From NCBI GenBank assembly GCA_015272395.1, contig JACYLQ010000035.1:113433-177432 (forward strand): a stretch of DNA of 64,000 bases, written 5' to 3'. The stretch is from Calothrix sp. C42_A2020_038. GTDB taxonomy: Bacteria > Cyanobacteriota > Cyanobacteriia > Cyanobacteriales > Nostocaceae. The notes beneath the pieces are model-generated. The model had not been told where the DNA came from, did not search any database, and saw nothing but the letters and a program-made list of their open reading frames with translations. Of the stretch, positions 1 through 8,650 are shown piece after piece. Each line of letters begins with the position of its first letter. The first letter of the stretch is position 1. The translations under genes and the position numbers were made by a program.

Positions 1-495
1 ATGGTTGGCAAAATGATTGAAGCTCATACCAAAAATGTTGACCAAACTGAAGCATATAAAAGTACCTTATTCGCTGTGCGAGGTATGGGACCACACTTGC
101 TTGATAGCCAGGGTAATGCTTGGACTGCAACTTATGTCAACGAAGGCGGCGATGTAGTGCGTGATTTACGCGCTAATATTGGTGCTGAAGCTGGCGCCCG
201 TCAAACCTATGAAGAGTTAATCAAGCTTGCTCCCGACGAAGGTAGTAAAAAAACTTTAGTGCATTTATTAACGCGGGAAATCTCCCATACTCAAATGTTC
301 ATGAAGGCATTGGAATCACTTGGCAAGCTAACTGACCCAATGTTTGGTAACATCCAGCCTGATAGCACAGTAGACATTTACTACAATCTTTCTAGTACCG
401 ATGAGCAAAACAATGGGCAGTCAGACGAACGCGGTCCTTGGAACTCAGAGCCAACATTTAAGTACATCGCTGATCCAGTCAACACCCGTTCTTAA
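1..495 (+). CDS. Manganese catalase, C-terminal part (5' end outside window)
   Basis: Non-heme, dimanganese catalase that converts hydrogen peroxide to water and oxygen in the cytoplasm. The visible 164 residues match the C-terminal two thirds of the family: a four-helix-bundle segment with the second metal-ligand region (EAGARQTYEELIKLAPD, then HLLTREISHTQMFMKALES, carrying a ligand-type E/H pair) and the usual C-terminal tail. The Met at base 1 is internal, because family members have about 60 more residues upstream with the first E..H ligand pair just before VGKMIEAHTKN. The gene is therefore cut by the window edge, not truncated. It ends with TAA, followed by a dispersed palindromic repeat. 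Confidence 0.9.
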   Translation: MVGKMIEAHTKNVDQTEAYKSTLFAVRGMGPHLLDSQGNAWTATYVNEGGDVVRDLRANIGAEAGARQTYEELIKLAPDEGSKKTLVHLLTREISHTQMFMKALESLGKLTDPMFGNIQPDSTVDIYYNLSSTDEQNNGQSDERGPWNSEPTFKYIADPVNTRS

Positions 496-512
496 AAACA
501 AAATCCAGGCTT

Positions 513-563
513 TACAGCAAATTGCATGTTGATAGGGTATAGGTAGAAACGTTACATGTAACG
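513..563. repeat. Dispersed palindromic repeat, family A (copy 1)
   Basis: A 51-nt segment ending in the palindrome ACGTTACATGTAACG. It is about 86% identical to 20849-20899 and shares TTGCATGTTGAT and a GGxTATA stretch with it. Further partial copies of the palindrome lie near 10975 and 63693. The rest of 496-741 holds a partial family B repeat (655-725) and no gene. Confidence 0.75.
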
Positions 564-654
564 CTAGTGTGGAAGCTTTAAGCAAGCTGCTCAAATGAAG
601 CGTTAGAAACGTGCATCTCAGGCGTAGCCGGATGCACGTAGTTCAAAACCCTAT

Positions 655-725
655 TTTCCTGTTCCCCTTTCCCGCGTCTGGGAAGGAGTTAGGGGTTAGG
701 TTCGAGCGTTAAGATTGATACTTTT
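655..725. repeat. Dispersed repeat, family B (partial copy)
   Basis: GC-rich inverted segment (TTCCCCTTTCCCGCGTCTGGGAAGG-type) followed by GGTTCGAGCGTTAA and ATTGATACTTTT. The same end sequence recurs at 35470-35500 and, inverted, at 33335-33360. Confidence 0.6.
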
Positions 726-741
726 CAAAAAAACTCTTAGG

Positions 742-1011
742 CTAAAAAGCTTGAATCCATTCTTTAACAATGTATTCTGTCCAGATGCCATTTTTCCAGT
801 AGGGGTCATTTTCGACTAACTGACGTACAACATCTTCATTTTCAGCTTCATAAATACCAAAAACCTTTGTAACATCTTTGGTCGGGCCTATTGTAATTAA
901 TACACCTGATTCTTTTTGTTGTGCTAGTCCATCAAGATGTGCTTGACGGTATGGCGCCCGTTTTTCGATAACGTCTTCGCAGTAGCTGCCCCACATGATG
1001 TATTTGGTCAT
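742..1011 (-). CDS. YCII-family protein
   Basis: An 89-residue single-domain YCII (YciI-like) protein with a dimeric alpha-beta ferredoxin-like fold. The N-terminal strand, the HLDGLAQQKESGVLITIGP segment and the conserved PYWKNGIWTEYIVKEW C-terminus are all typical and full length. Biochemical function of the family is unsettled; members resemble muconolactone isomerase-type enzymes. It sits downstream of pheT on the same strand, with a short A/T repeat stretch at 1012-1065 between them, so it is probably its own transcription unit. ATG start. Confidence 0.8.
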   Translation of the reverse strand: MTKYIMWGSYCEDVIEKRAPYRQAHLDGLAQQKESGVLITIGPTKDVTKVFGIYEAENEDVVRQLVENDPYWKNGIWTEYIVKEWIQAF

Positions 1012-1065
1012 AAGTTAAAAGTTGAAAGTTATGAGTGGTGAGTTATGAGTTCTCAATGGTGAGTA
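1012..1065. repeat. Short tandem repeat (GAGTTATGAG type)
   Basis: Degenerate runs of GTTATGAGT and GTGAGTTATGAG. The same heptamer-like repeats recur at 43508-43580, 52380-52420, 53418-53600 and 55045-55105. This is an STRR-like class common in heterocystous cyanobacteria. Confidence 0.6.
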
Positions 1066-1114
1066 ACTTTTTCTGTAATTCGTAAAGACGCGAGGAACCG
1101 GAGCGTCTCTACTC

Positions 1115-3562
1115 CTAACTCCTTAGATTGACACCAAATTTTTCAACGAGCGTATCACGAATTTTTTGATGTATGGGTTCAATATCTTTATCGGTGAGTG
1201 TTTTTTCGTTAGAGCGATATACTAAACGAAAAGCTAAACTTCGTTGTCCTTGAGGGACGTTTTCACCTCGGTACTCATCGAATAATTCCACTGATTCTAA
1301 TAAATCTTTACCCGATGCTCTGATCGAGCGTTCTATTTTTGCAACTGTAATATCTACAGGAGCAAAGAAAGCAATATCGCGGTCAGATGCTGGGTAAGTT
1401 GAATATGATTTGAAGCTTGGAACAAGCAATTCATCATTATCTAAAGCATCTAGTAATACATTAAAATCTAGTTGGAATACATAGACTGAATCTGGTAAAT
1501 CCTTTTCTTTACGTAACTGAGGATGTAATTGCCCAAATGTTCCGAGTCGATTGCTACCAATCCACAACGAAGCTGTGCGTCCAGGATGTAAACGCGCGTC
1601 ACGGTGATCAGGTTGATATTCGACTTGTAAACTCATTTGCTTGAAAATATTTTCTAAGACACCTTTGGCTTCATACCAAGTCATCGGCGCCTCTTTTCCA
1701 CCACGCGACCATTTCCCGATACTGATATCACCGCCAAGAATACCACCAATTGCTTCTGTTTCTTGCAAGCCGCTTTCTTCTTGCCAGAAAACTTGCCCAA
1801 TTTCAAATCCGTTGAGGGCGCCGTTACCCTGTTCAAGGTTATATTTGAAGGCATCAATCAAACCATTAATCAAATCGGTTCGTAGTGCAGAATACTCAAC
1901 AAATAAAGGATTACTAATTACAACTTGGCGTTCTTCTCCTGGTTTAACTAGCGAATAGTGAACCAACTCGGTTAAGCCAGCACCACGCATCGCATATCGT
2001 AGCTTACGCAGCATTTCTTGCTCAAATGGCAAATAACCACCTTCTGCTGCTTCTGGCAAAGTGTCGCAGAAATTATCGTAACCGTAAAGACGGGCTATTT
2101 CCTCAATCAAATCAATTTCTCGTTCTAAATCACGGTAACGATATGGTGGGATAACTACATTCCAAGTTTCGTTACCACTTTCGCTCAATGTACACCCCAA
2201 AGCAGTTAAAGTCCGCTCAACATCAGTTGAGGAAAGTTCACCTGTGTCTTCTCCCGCGCGCACAGGGCCAAGTAATTCGTTCACACGGTCTAACCGTAAA
2301 CTGATTGTACGGCTCCAAGTTGAAGGGTCAGGACGAGTATCTGCGATTTTTTGAGCAACAATTGTACCACCTGCAATCTCCGTAATCAAATTCAAAGCAC
2401 GATTACAGGCTGTTTCTAATCCTGCAAAATTTATACCTCGTTCGTAACGTGATGAGGATTCGCTTCTTAACCCGACACTTCGTGACGAGCGGCGAATTGC
2501 TACATTGTCAAATAACGCTGCTTCTAGCACGAGGTTTTGTGTACCTTCGTAAACCTCTGTGTCCTGACCACCCATAACACCAGCTAGAGCAACAGGCTTA
2601 TTTCCAGCAGTTATTAATAAATTTTGTGTGTTGAGTGTACGGATTTGTCCATCGAGGGTCTTAAGAGTTTCACCTGCATTCGCAAAGCGAACTCCAATCG
2701 TGATGTTGCTACTATCCCCACCTACGGCTGTTAAACGTTCGCGGTCAAATGCATGTAGTGGTTGCCCCCATTCCAATAATACATAGTTAGTGATATCTAC
2801 AACATTATTAATTGGGCGTGTACCTGCCGCGCGTAAGCGTTGTTGTAACCAATCGGGTGATGCTGCAATTTTAACGTTTTCTATCACCGTACCGATATAA
2901 CTAGGGCAAGCTTTAGACTCTTCTACTTTTAAATTTAAATACTGCGATGCTGAGTTCGATGTTGAAAATGTTACTTCTGGTGGTTCTGGTATCGATAGTT
3001 TTGCATTAGTGAGTGCTGCAACTTCACGCGCGATGCCAACCATACTCAACGCATCCGCACGATTTGCTGTTGCCGTCACATCTAACACAACATCATCGAG
3101 TCCTAACAACGGACGTACATCGCTACCCAGTTGTAAATTGTCCTGAGCAAAAATGTGTATTCCATCAACATCACTAGGTAATCCTAGCTCCTTTAACGAG
3201 CAAATCATGCCGTTAGAAGGTATTCCTCGCAATTTTGCAGGCTTAATTTTTAGATTTATATTTGGCAAAAATGTACCAACTACAGCAACTGGTACAAATA
3301 TATCAGCACGAACGTTTGGGGCGCCGCAGACAATATTTAAAGTTTCACCTTTGCCGATATCAACTTGGCAAACACTCAATTTATCAGCATCAGGGTGCTG
3401 TTCGCGCACTAGGACACGTCCGACTACAACCCCCGATGCCCATGTGCGTCGGTCTTCAATATCTTCAACTTCAAACCCTGCCATAGTTAAGGTTTGAGCT
3501 AATTCTTCAGGAGTTTGCTTGATCTCTACAAGTTTCCGTAGCCAGTTCAACGAAATACGCAT
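1115..3562 (-). CDS. pheT: Phenylalanyl-tRNA synthetase beta subunit
   Basis: Beta subunit of the alpha2-beta2 PheRS that charges tRNA-Phe in the cytoplasm. At 815 residues it is full length. Domain order fits bacterial PheT: N-terminal part ([13 protein letters not shown]), OB-fold tRNA-binding domain around 40-150 ([20 protein letters not shown]), B3/B4 domain with editing region ([15 protein letters not shown]), B5 domain, catalytic-like core, and a C-terminal ferredoxin-fold anticodon-binding domain ([13 protein letters not shown] onward). ATG start. pheS is not next to it, which is usual in cyanobacteria. Confidence 0.97.
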   Translation of the reverse strand: MRISLNWLRKLVEIKQTPEELAQTLTMAGFEVEDIEDRRTWASGVVVGRVLVREQHPDADKLSVCQVDIGKGETLNIVCGAPNVRADIFVPVAVVGTFLPNINLKIKPAKLRGIPSNGMICSLKELGLPSDVDGIHIFAQDNLQLGSDVRPLLGLDDVVLDVTATANRADALSMVGIAREVAALTNAKLSIPEPPEVTFSTSNSASQYLNLKVEESKACPSYIGTVIENVKIAASPDWLQQRLRAAGTRPINNVVDITNYVLLEWGQPLHAFDRERLTAVGGDSSNITIGVRFANAGETLKTLDGQIRTLNTQNLLITAGNKPVALAGVMGGQDTEVYEGTQNLVLEAALFDNVAIRRSSRSVGLRSESSSRYERGINFAGLETACNRALNLITEIAGGTIVAQKIADTRPDPSTWSRTISLRLDRVNELLGPVRAGEDTGELSSTDVERTLTALGCTLSESGNETWNVVIPPYRYRDLEREIDLIEEIARLYGYDNFCDTLPEAAEGGYLPFEQEMLRKLRYAMRGAGLTELVHYSLVKPGEERQVVISNPLFVEYSALRTDLINGLIDAFKYNLEQGNGALNGFEIGQVFWQEESGLQETEAIGGILGGDISIGKWSRGGKEAPMTWYEAKGVLENIFKQMSLQVEYQPDHRDARLHPGRTASLWIGSNRLGTFGQLHPQLRKEKDLPDSVYVFQLDFNVLLDALDNDELLVPSFKSYSTYPASDRDIAFFAPVDITVAKIERSIRASGKDLLESVELFDEYRGENVPQGQRSLAFRLVYRSNEKTLTDKDIEPIHQKIRDTLVEKFGVNLRS

Positions 3563-3947
3563 TTGATTTGCTTGTGCGATTGGGGCAGCTTTTATATTAA
3601 GGCACTGTGACGACCTCTATTTTAAAACGATTCTGCGAGCTAGCTCACATGTTTGAATTTTTGGCACACTTCCAAAGGCTAAATTAACGTGGCTCATTCG
3701 CATCAAAAATTATAGCCAGTGTTTACCACAATAGATGTATTTCACAAGAGTGGCTGTTGTTACAAAATGGAAGATGTATCAAATACAGCATGTACATAGT
3801 GGAAATTGTGTAGAGACGCGATTTAATCGTGTCTCTACAAGGGTTTCGGGTATCGCATAACTCTTTTTCGCCACATCTTTATTGTGCAAAGCGGTTGCAA
3901 GTCTTGATATCAGGACTTTTAAACACTTTTTTATTAAAGAGAAGAAA
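3563..3947. other. Intergenic region between pheT and a small broken ORF
   Basis: AT-rich upstream region of pheT. It contains a hairpin at about 3810-3841 (GTAGAGACGCGATT / AATCGTGTCTCTAC), a member of the GAGACG palindrome class dispersed through the window. A 63-codon minus-strand frame here (3779-3970) shows no protein-like composition and is not annotated. Confidence 0.5.
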
Positions 3948-4120
3948 ATGACCAATAAGAAAAAAATCAAGCACTAAAGCTAGTAAAGCTGGTTCCACTG
4001 CCAAAACTCAGCCTGCTTCCAAAACTCCAAAAAAACTTGATACAGATGGTCAACGTCCTGTGGCAAATCAAACTTATAAAGGATATGTTGAAAACCATGT
4101 GACTTTAGTCCAGGGATGAA
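3948..4120 (+). pseudogene. Small Lys/Ala/Thr-rich ORF interrupted at a run of seven A
   Basis: ATG at 3948 follows a good ribosome site (AAAGAGAAGAAA). The frame reads M-T-N-K-K-K and then stops after KH because of seven consecutive A at 3960-3966. Removing one A gives a continuous 56-codon reading to TGA at 4118-4120: a Lys/Ser/Ala/Thr/Pro-rich stretch (TKASKAGSTAKTQPASKTPK) followed by VANQTYKGYVENHVTLVQG. The downstream frame has no start of its own. It is a frameshifted pseudogene, a sequencing error in the homopolymer, or a gene read by slippage. I do not recognise the family. A bidirectional terminator follows at 4186. Confidence 0.45.
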
Positions 4121-4185
4121 AACTATCTGTTTGCTTTTAAGCGACCAAAAAGGTAAGATAGATTAAAATTACGTAAAATTATCAT

Positions 4186-4212
4186 AAAAACCGGGTTAAA
4201 TACCCGGTTTTT
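4186..4212. terminator. Bidirectional rho-independent terminator
   Basis: Perfect 11-bp stem AAAAACCGGGT / ACCCGGTTTTT with loop TAAAT. It has A and T tracts on both sides, so it can end transcription of the response regulator (minus, ends 4216) and of the small + strand ORF. Confidence 0.85.
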
Positions 4213-4215
4213 AAA

Positions 4216-4575
4216 TCAAGCCAGAGATTGAATCGCGCGTAATAGTTCTTGCCTACTGAAAGGTTTCGTTAGGTAAAAGTCTGCTCCTTGACGCATACCC
4301 CAAATCTTATCAATTTCTCCGTTTTTGGAGCTACAAATGATGATTCGGATATTTTGAGTCGCTGCATTTCGTTTTAATTGACGGCAAAGTTCAAAACCAC
4401 TCATCCCAGGCATCACAATATCAGTAATAACGATATCGGGTAAATTGTTCAGAGCTTTTTTAAAACCGTCTTTGGCATCGTAAGCTTTGATAACCGTGTA
4501 ACCACCATCTTCCAAATAACAGTTGATTAACTCTAGCTGAGAAGGCGTATCGTCAACAACTAGAAGTGTTGTCAT
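4216..4575 (-). CDS. CheY-like single-domain response regulator
   Basis: A 119-residue stand-alone receiver domain. Visible features: acidic pair D8-D9, phospho-acceptor D52 (IVITDIVMPGMSG), Ser82 at the switch position and K104 in TKPF. No output domain, so it acts by protein contact, as PilH/CheY-type regulators do. The gene upstream on the same strand encodes a PatA-like regulator; this order (PatA-like then CheY-like) is that of cyanobacterial pil/hmp-type chemotaxis clusters. The CheW, receptor and CheA genes that normally follow are absent here. A terminator lies immediately downstream. Confidence 0.85.
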   Translation of the reverse strand: MTTLLVVDDTPSQLELINCYLEDGGYTVIKAYDAKDGFKKALNNLPDIVITDIVMPGMSGFELCRQLKRNAATQNIRIIICSSKNGEIDKIWGMRQGADFYLTKPFSRQELLRAIQSLA

Positions 4576-5005
4576 GTTTACTTATTCCTCTTTCACGATA
4601 TTACTGACGGTTTTTAGAAAAAATAATAGCAAATCTTTTGAAATATATAAGCAACTTAATAATGAATTTATACTGAAATTAAAACTCAGATTAAAAAGCA
4701 AATTTTAAAGCTTATACTGTCAGGAGTAATGCTTTTAGGGGCTAGAAACCCAGTTTATATAGCATAAGTCATAATTGTGTAAAACTAGGTCAATAAATAA
4801 TGGGCATAAACAAGTATATCCTAGTATATACGAATTTTAAAGGTGATGAAAAGTGCAAAAAATAGCTAAATGGCGCGCCCGGATAAAAATGTATATTACA
4901 AACAACACGCCATTAGCTTTTTTGTCAAACGTACTCATGTGATGTACTAAAAATAGTAGCTTACATAACCAGTAGCTAATGGCTAATAACCAAGAAAGTT
5001 TAGGA
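4576..5005. other. Intergenic region between the two response regulators
   Basis: About 430 bp, AT-rich, without a gene. It holds an interrupted palindrome GTATATCCTAGTATATAC at 4814-4831, which could be part of a control site for the CheY-like gene. It does not fit the NtcA consensus GTA-N8-TAC. Confidence 0.4.
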
Positions 5006-6394
5006 TTAAGTTAAGTGCATAAATACTATTTTAAGTAAATCGGCTTGGGTGAATGGTTTTGTCAAATAACCAGATGCACCAACTAACCGTGCTTTTACTT
5101 TATCTACTAGTCCTTTGTTACCCGTCACCATAATGATAGGTGTTTTTTTAAACATTGAGTTATTACGAATAATTTTGCACAATTCATATCCGTCTATACC
5201 ATCCATGTTTAAGTCCAGTAAAATCAAGTCAGGTTTGTTACGAATTATCGACATCACCGCTTTTACAGGGTCATTAATTGTAACGACCGAAAAATTTTCA
5301 TGCTCCAAAAAACGACTTATTTCTCTGAGAACAGTAGGACTGTCGTCAACAGAAACGATTTTATATATTTTGCGATCGCTTTGTGGTTCTGATGTACTCT
5401 TGGGAGGAGTTGGAGTTGGTGCAGAACGTGTTTCTGGAACTGTCTGCCTGATAACTTCATTCTGTGGTTGTTGTTGAGGAACTGTAATATTATTAGTTCC
5501 AATGACTCGTTGAGTAACAGCCCCATTAGATACTCGTGCCTGAATAGGTAACTGATTATTTGTTTCAGTAATGTAATCATCAGCATCACTTGACTTCTCA
5601 TGCACTTTGGGGAGTTTGTCAAATGGTGGGTCTGGTTCGTGGAGAACAATTTCTCCACTATTGATATATGGGTAAAGCTGCCGCACCATTTCTACTTCAT
5701 CCTGGTTGACAATAACAGCTAGATGTCGTAAGCTAAACCCCTTCATCCAGTTTGTGAGATTTTGGTGTATTGCTGATAGTTTGTGCTTTAGTACCTCTGT
5801 TGGCACCCGCAAGTATGGGCGTTGATAGGGAGATGAAATATATGGGCCTAATGATTGCCAACCGCGTAGCTGCTGCTCACACATCCCAAGTATTTTTTCT
5901 GTATCAATTCTGCAAATAATAGGTAATTTATTTACAATATTTATTAATTTGTAATTCCCTGTATTAATTAATGAGAAAGATTCAAGCACTTCCTTGACCA
6001 TTTCTTGAATCAAGATCGCAGCTTGAGTTGGATTGATATGACGTTGACTAACTAGCCAGCAAATAGCTTGGTACTCAGGTGGTTGTTCGGGAAATTTTTC
6101 TAAACTGGAATCACCGCTTAAATTTGATTGGTCAGTTTCAAACATCAAACGCACTTGCACGCGAATATCGCTGCTCAATGCACTTAGCTGCTGGTCTAAA
6201 CGGCGTAAATGCCTTTCTAATCGGTCAAAGGGTTCTACCGAATGAGTGGCATAAATAATTTTTCCCTGTTCTAAGTATATCAGCCAGGTGACAGAATTAC
6301 TTAATACATGCAAACAAGTACTATCATTACAGTTTGATAGGTGGCGTAGTAGACTGAGGGAACGTAGTCTGGTGAATGTGCCTAAAATATTCAT
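5006..6394 (-). CDS. PatA-like response regulator (PATAN domain plus C-terminal receiver)
   Basis: Regulator of the PatA / PilG (TaxP) family. The N-terminal DUF4388/PATAN-type region contains WLIYLEQGKIIYATHS; a Pro/Thr/Gln-rich linker with TPTPPKSTSEPQ follows; the C-terminal receiver starts at YKIVSVDDSP, with phospho-acceptor Asp at about 394 (LLDLNMDGIDG) and the TKPF lysine. The frame is open to a TTG at 6436, but the ATG at 6394 (MNILGTFTRL) is where family members normally begin, so it is preferred. Family members act in phototaxis, hormogonium motility or heterocyst pattern (PatA). Which one applies cannot be told from sequence alone. Confidence 0.8.
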   Translation of the reverse strand: MNILGTFTRLRSLSLLRHLSNCNDSTCLHVLSNSVTWLIYLEQGKIIYATHSVEPFDRLERHLRRLDQQLSALSSDIRVQVRLMFETDQSNLSGDSSLEKFPEQPPEYQAICWLVSQRHINPTQAAILIQEMVKEVLESFSLINTGNYKLINIVNKLPIICRIDTEKILGMCEQQLRGWQSLGPYISSPYQRPYLRVPTEVLKHKLSAIHQNLTNWMKGFSLRHLAVIVNQDEVEMVRQLYPYINSGEIVLHEPDPPFDKLPKVHEKSSDADDYITETNNQLPIQARVSNGAVTQRVIGTNNITVPQQQPQNEVIRQTVPETRSAPTPTPPKSTSEPQSDRKIYKIVSVDDSPTVLREISRFLEHENFSVVTINDPVKAVMSIIRNKPDLILLDLNMDGIDGYELCKIIRNNSMFKKTPIIMVTGNKGLVDKVKARLVGASGYLTKPFTQADLLKIVFMHLT

Positions 6395-6436
6395 CAGCTT
6401 GGAGTTTTTCCAGTAGATTAGTCGTAATATCGGCAA

Positions 6437-7077
6437 TTATGATATGTTGCCCGATACAGTTGCTGTAATTTTTATATCTCTCTAGAATGAAATTCTAAAA
6501 GTTGATATGCATATATGTTACAAGCAACAAAAATGACCGTGACTATTGTTTTGTTACATTTTACATAACTAACTTTTTTTTCGCAGTTTTTGAAATTGCA
6601 ATTTCCCTAAGTCCAAGCATCGATATAATGTTTGTAAGTCAATTCAGCAAACTCGGAATCGCAGTGTAAATCGATGTCTTATCGGTATACATCTACGAAT
6701 AAACCGAGGTCATAATTGTGATTTCACCAAATACATAAGTCTTCTATATGAAAAATTTAAAAACTCGAAAGCAGAAAAGTTAAAAATTATTGTATTGTAA
6801 ATGTTTATCTAGTCAAATTGCAAAGTAGATTACAACTAGCAAATCTGACCCCTGCTAAATTCTTTTTTACTCAAACTATTTATTTATGGCAATTAAGAGT
6901 TTGCTGAGTATATTGGTATTATTGCAAAATATAATAGATTTTAACTATTAAGTATTATAAGCAATTTACAGAAACTCACGAACTAAGAGTCGCTTTGTCG
7001 CTTTTTCTGATTCGTCAGATGTAATTTTAAATTTAAAGTAAACAACAAAACCGTACCCTATTATAAAACAAAAAGTT
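6437..7077. other. Divergent intergenic region, AT-rich
   Basis: About 640 bp between the PatA-like gene (minus) and the vWA gene (plus). Strongly AT-rich, no ORF with protein-like composition, no clear hairpin terminator. It should hold the promoters of both flanking units; I cannot place them with confidence. Confidence 0.5.
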
Positions 7078-7752
7078 ATGGCTGATACATTAAAACTTGA
7101 TGAAGTTGTGGAGTTTGCTGAGAACCCAGAACCTCGTTGTCCGTGTGTACTACTTCTTGACACTTCTGGTTCAATGCAAGGTACAGCAATCAGTGCCTTG
7201 AATGCAGGATTACAAACTTTTCAAGAAGAGTTGGTAAAAAATAGTCTAGCAGCCCGAAGAGTAGAAGTCGCTATTGTAACATTTGATAGCAACGTCAACG
7301 TTGTGCAAGATTTTGTGACGGCAGATCTATTCAGTCCACCAACTTTATCCGCACAAGGGTTGACGACTATGGGCGCCGGAATTCACAAAGCTTTAGATTT
7401 GATTGCGGAGCGCAAGACGCAATACCGTACCAATGGAATTGCATACTACCGTCCTTGGGTATTCATGATTACAGATGGAGAACCACAAGGAGAATTTGAA
7501 GATGTTGTGGAACAAGCAGCATTACGTTTACAAGCCGATGAAGCAAATAAGCGGGTTGCTTTTTTTACAGTCGGCGTGGAAAATGCTAATATGATGCGGT
7601 TGAGTCAAATAGCTGTACGTAGTCCGTTGAAACTCCAGGGCTTAAACTTTGTGGAAATGTTCGTATGGTTGTCGGCAAGTATGTCAGCCGTATCGCACTC
7701 CAAAGTTGATGAACAGGTGGCACTACCCCCTATTGGCTGGGGTTCTGTTTAA
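7078..7752 (+). CDS. vWA-domain (TerY-like) protein
   Basis: A 224-residue single von Willebrand factor A domain. The metal-ion-dependent adhesion site is complete: DTSGSM at 28-33, the Thr of GLTTMGAG, and the Asp of MITDGEP. It is the first of three genes (vWA, PP2C-type phosphatase, kinase) in the arrangement described by comparative genomics as the TerY-associated phosphorylation triad. The vWA protein is thought to scaffold or be a substrate of the kinase/phosphatase pair. Start ATG follows a weak ribosome site. Cytoplasmic: no signal or membrane segment. Confidence 0.88.
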   Translation: MADTLKLDEVVEFAENPEPRCPCVLLLDTSGSMQGTAISALNAGLQTFQEELVKNSLAARRVEVAIVTFDSNVNVVQDFVTADLFSPPTLSAQGLTTMGAGIHKALDLIAERKTQYRTNGIAYYRPWVFMITDGEPQGEFEDVVEQAALRLQADEANKRVAFFTVGVENANMMRLSQIAVRSPLKLQGLNFVEMFVWLSASMSAVSHSKVDEQVALPPIGWGSV

Positions 7753-7803
7753 TCTTTACTATTGATTAAACGCTCACACAGCTGTTGCACGTGAATAACT
7801 ATA

Positions 7804-8583
7804 ATGAACACTGTAAAAGAAATGGTTCACTGGCGGGTTGTTGCCGCTTCTGTATGTGGCACAAGTCATGTAAAGAATGAGCAGCTGTGTCAAGACGCAC
7901 ACTACTGGCAAATTTTGCCTGATAACATTTTAGTAGCTGCTGTAGCAGACGGGGCTGGTTCTGCCAAACTAGGTAAAGTCGGGGCGATGATCGCAACCGA
8001 AGCTGCTGTTGAGAGTGTATCAAAGCAAGAAATTAATAGACGCGCACTTGGTAGTGACGACTTTGTTCGTTCACTGTTAACGGGTGCAATGGTAGCAGCG
8101 AAAAAAGCAGTCGAGGAAGAAGCTGAGGTGACTTCTTCATCACCTCTAGATTTAGCCACAACATTAATAGTTACTGTTGCAACACCAGAAAGTGTAGCTG
8201 TAGCGCAAATTGGCGATGGTGTAGCTGTAGCAAAAGATTACCAAGGTAACTTACTTGCACTGACGATGCCCGATAGTGGTGAATATATAAATGAAACCAC
8301 TTTTTTGACCTCGTTCGATTCGATTGACACAGCACAATTACGTTTGTGGCGCCAACCAATTGTTAACGTTGGTGTATTAACGGACGGACTGCAAATGTTA
8401 GCGATTAATATGGCGGTAGGTGCGCCGCACAAACCGTTCTTCTTTCCGTTGTTTGAATTTGTGGCGAATATCGACGACAAATCAGTCGCGAAAGAACAAT
8501 TAGTCAAATTTTTGCGTTCGGAACGTATTACACAACGTACTGACGATGATCTCACGCTCGTCTTAGCAGCACTACACGATTAG
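7804..8583 (+). CDS. PP2C-type serine/threonine phosphatase
   Basis: A 259-residue PP2C_2-family phosphatase. Metal-binding acidic residues are visible at QDAHYW (D31), AVADGAGSAK (D49), GDGVAV, VLTDGLQ and TDDDLTLVLA. No extra domain. It lies 51 bp after the vWA gene and 67 bp before the kinase gene on the same strand, so the three form one likely operon. Its presumed role is to dephosphorylate the neighbouring kinase or its targets. Confidence 0.88.
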   Translation: MNTVKEMVHWRVVAASVCGTSHVKNEQLCQDAHYWQILPDNILVAAVADGAGSAKLGKVGAMIATEAAVESVSKQEINRRALGSDDFVRSLLTGAMVAAKKAVEEEAEVTSSSPLDLATTLIVTVATPESVAVAQIGDGVAVAKDYQGNLLALTMPDSGEYINETTFLTSFDSIDTAQLRLWRQPIVNVGVLTDGLQMLAINMAVGAPHKPFFFPLFEFVANIDDKSVAKEQLVKFLRSERITQRTDDDLTLVLAALHD

Positions 8584-8650
8584 TTAACTCTGATTGTCGT
8601 TTGTTGAGGCAGCATTTATTTAAAATTACTCCTCTATCTTAATCCTCGAA

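Noticed and set aside
3779..3970. 63-codon minus-strand ORF
   Set aside because: Runs through a GAGACG palindrome and has no protein-like character; the opposite strand holds the better small ORF.
4814..4831. NtcA-type site (GTATATCCTAGTATATAC)
   Set aside because: The arms do not give GTA-N8-TAC; recorded only as an interrupted palindrome.
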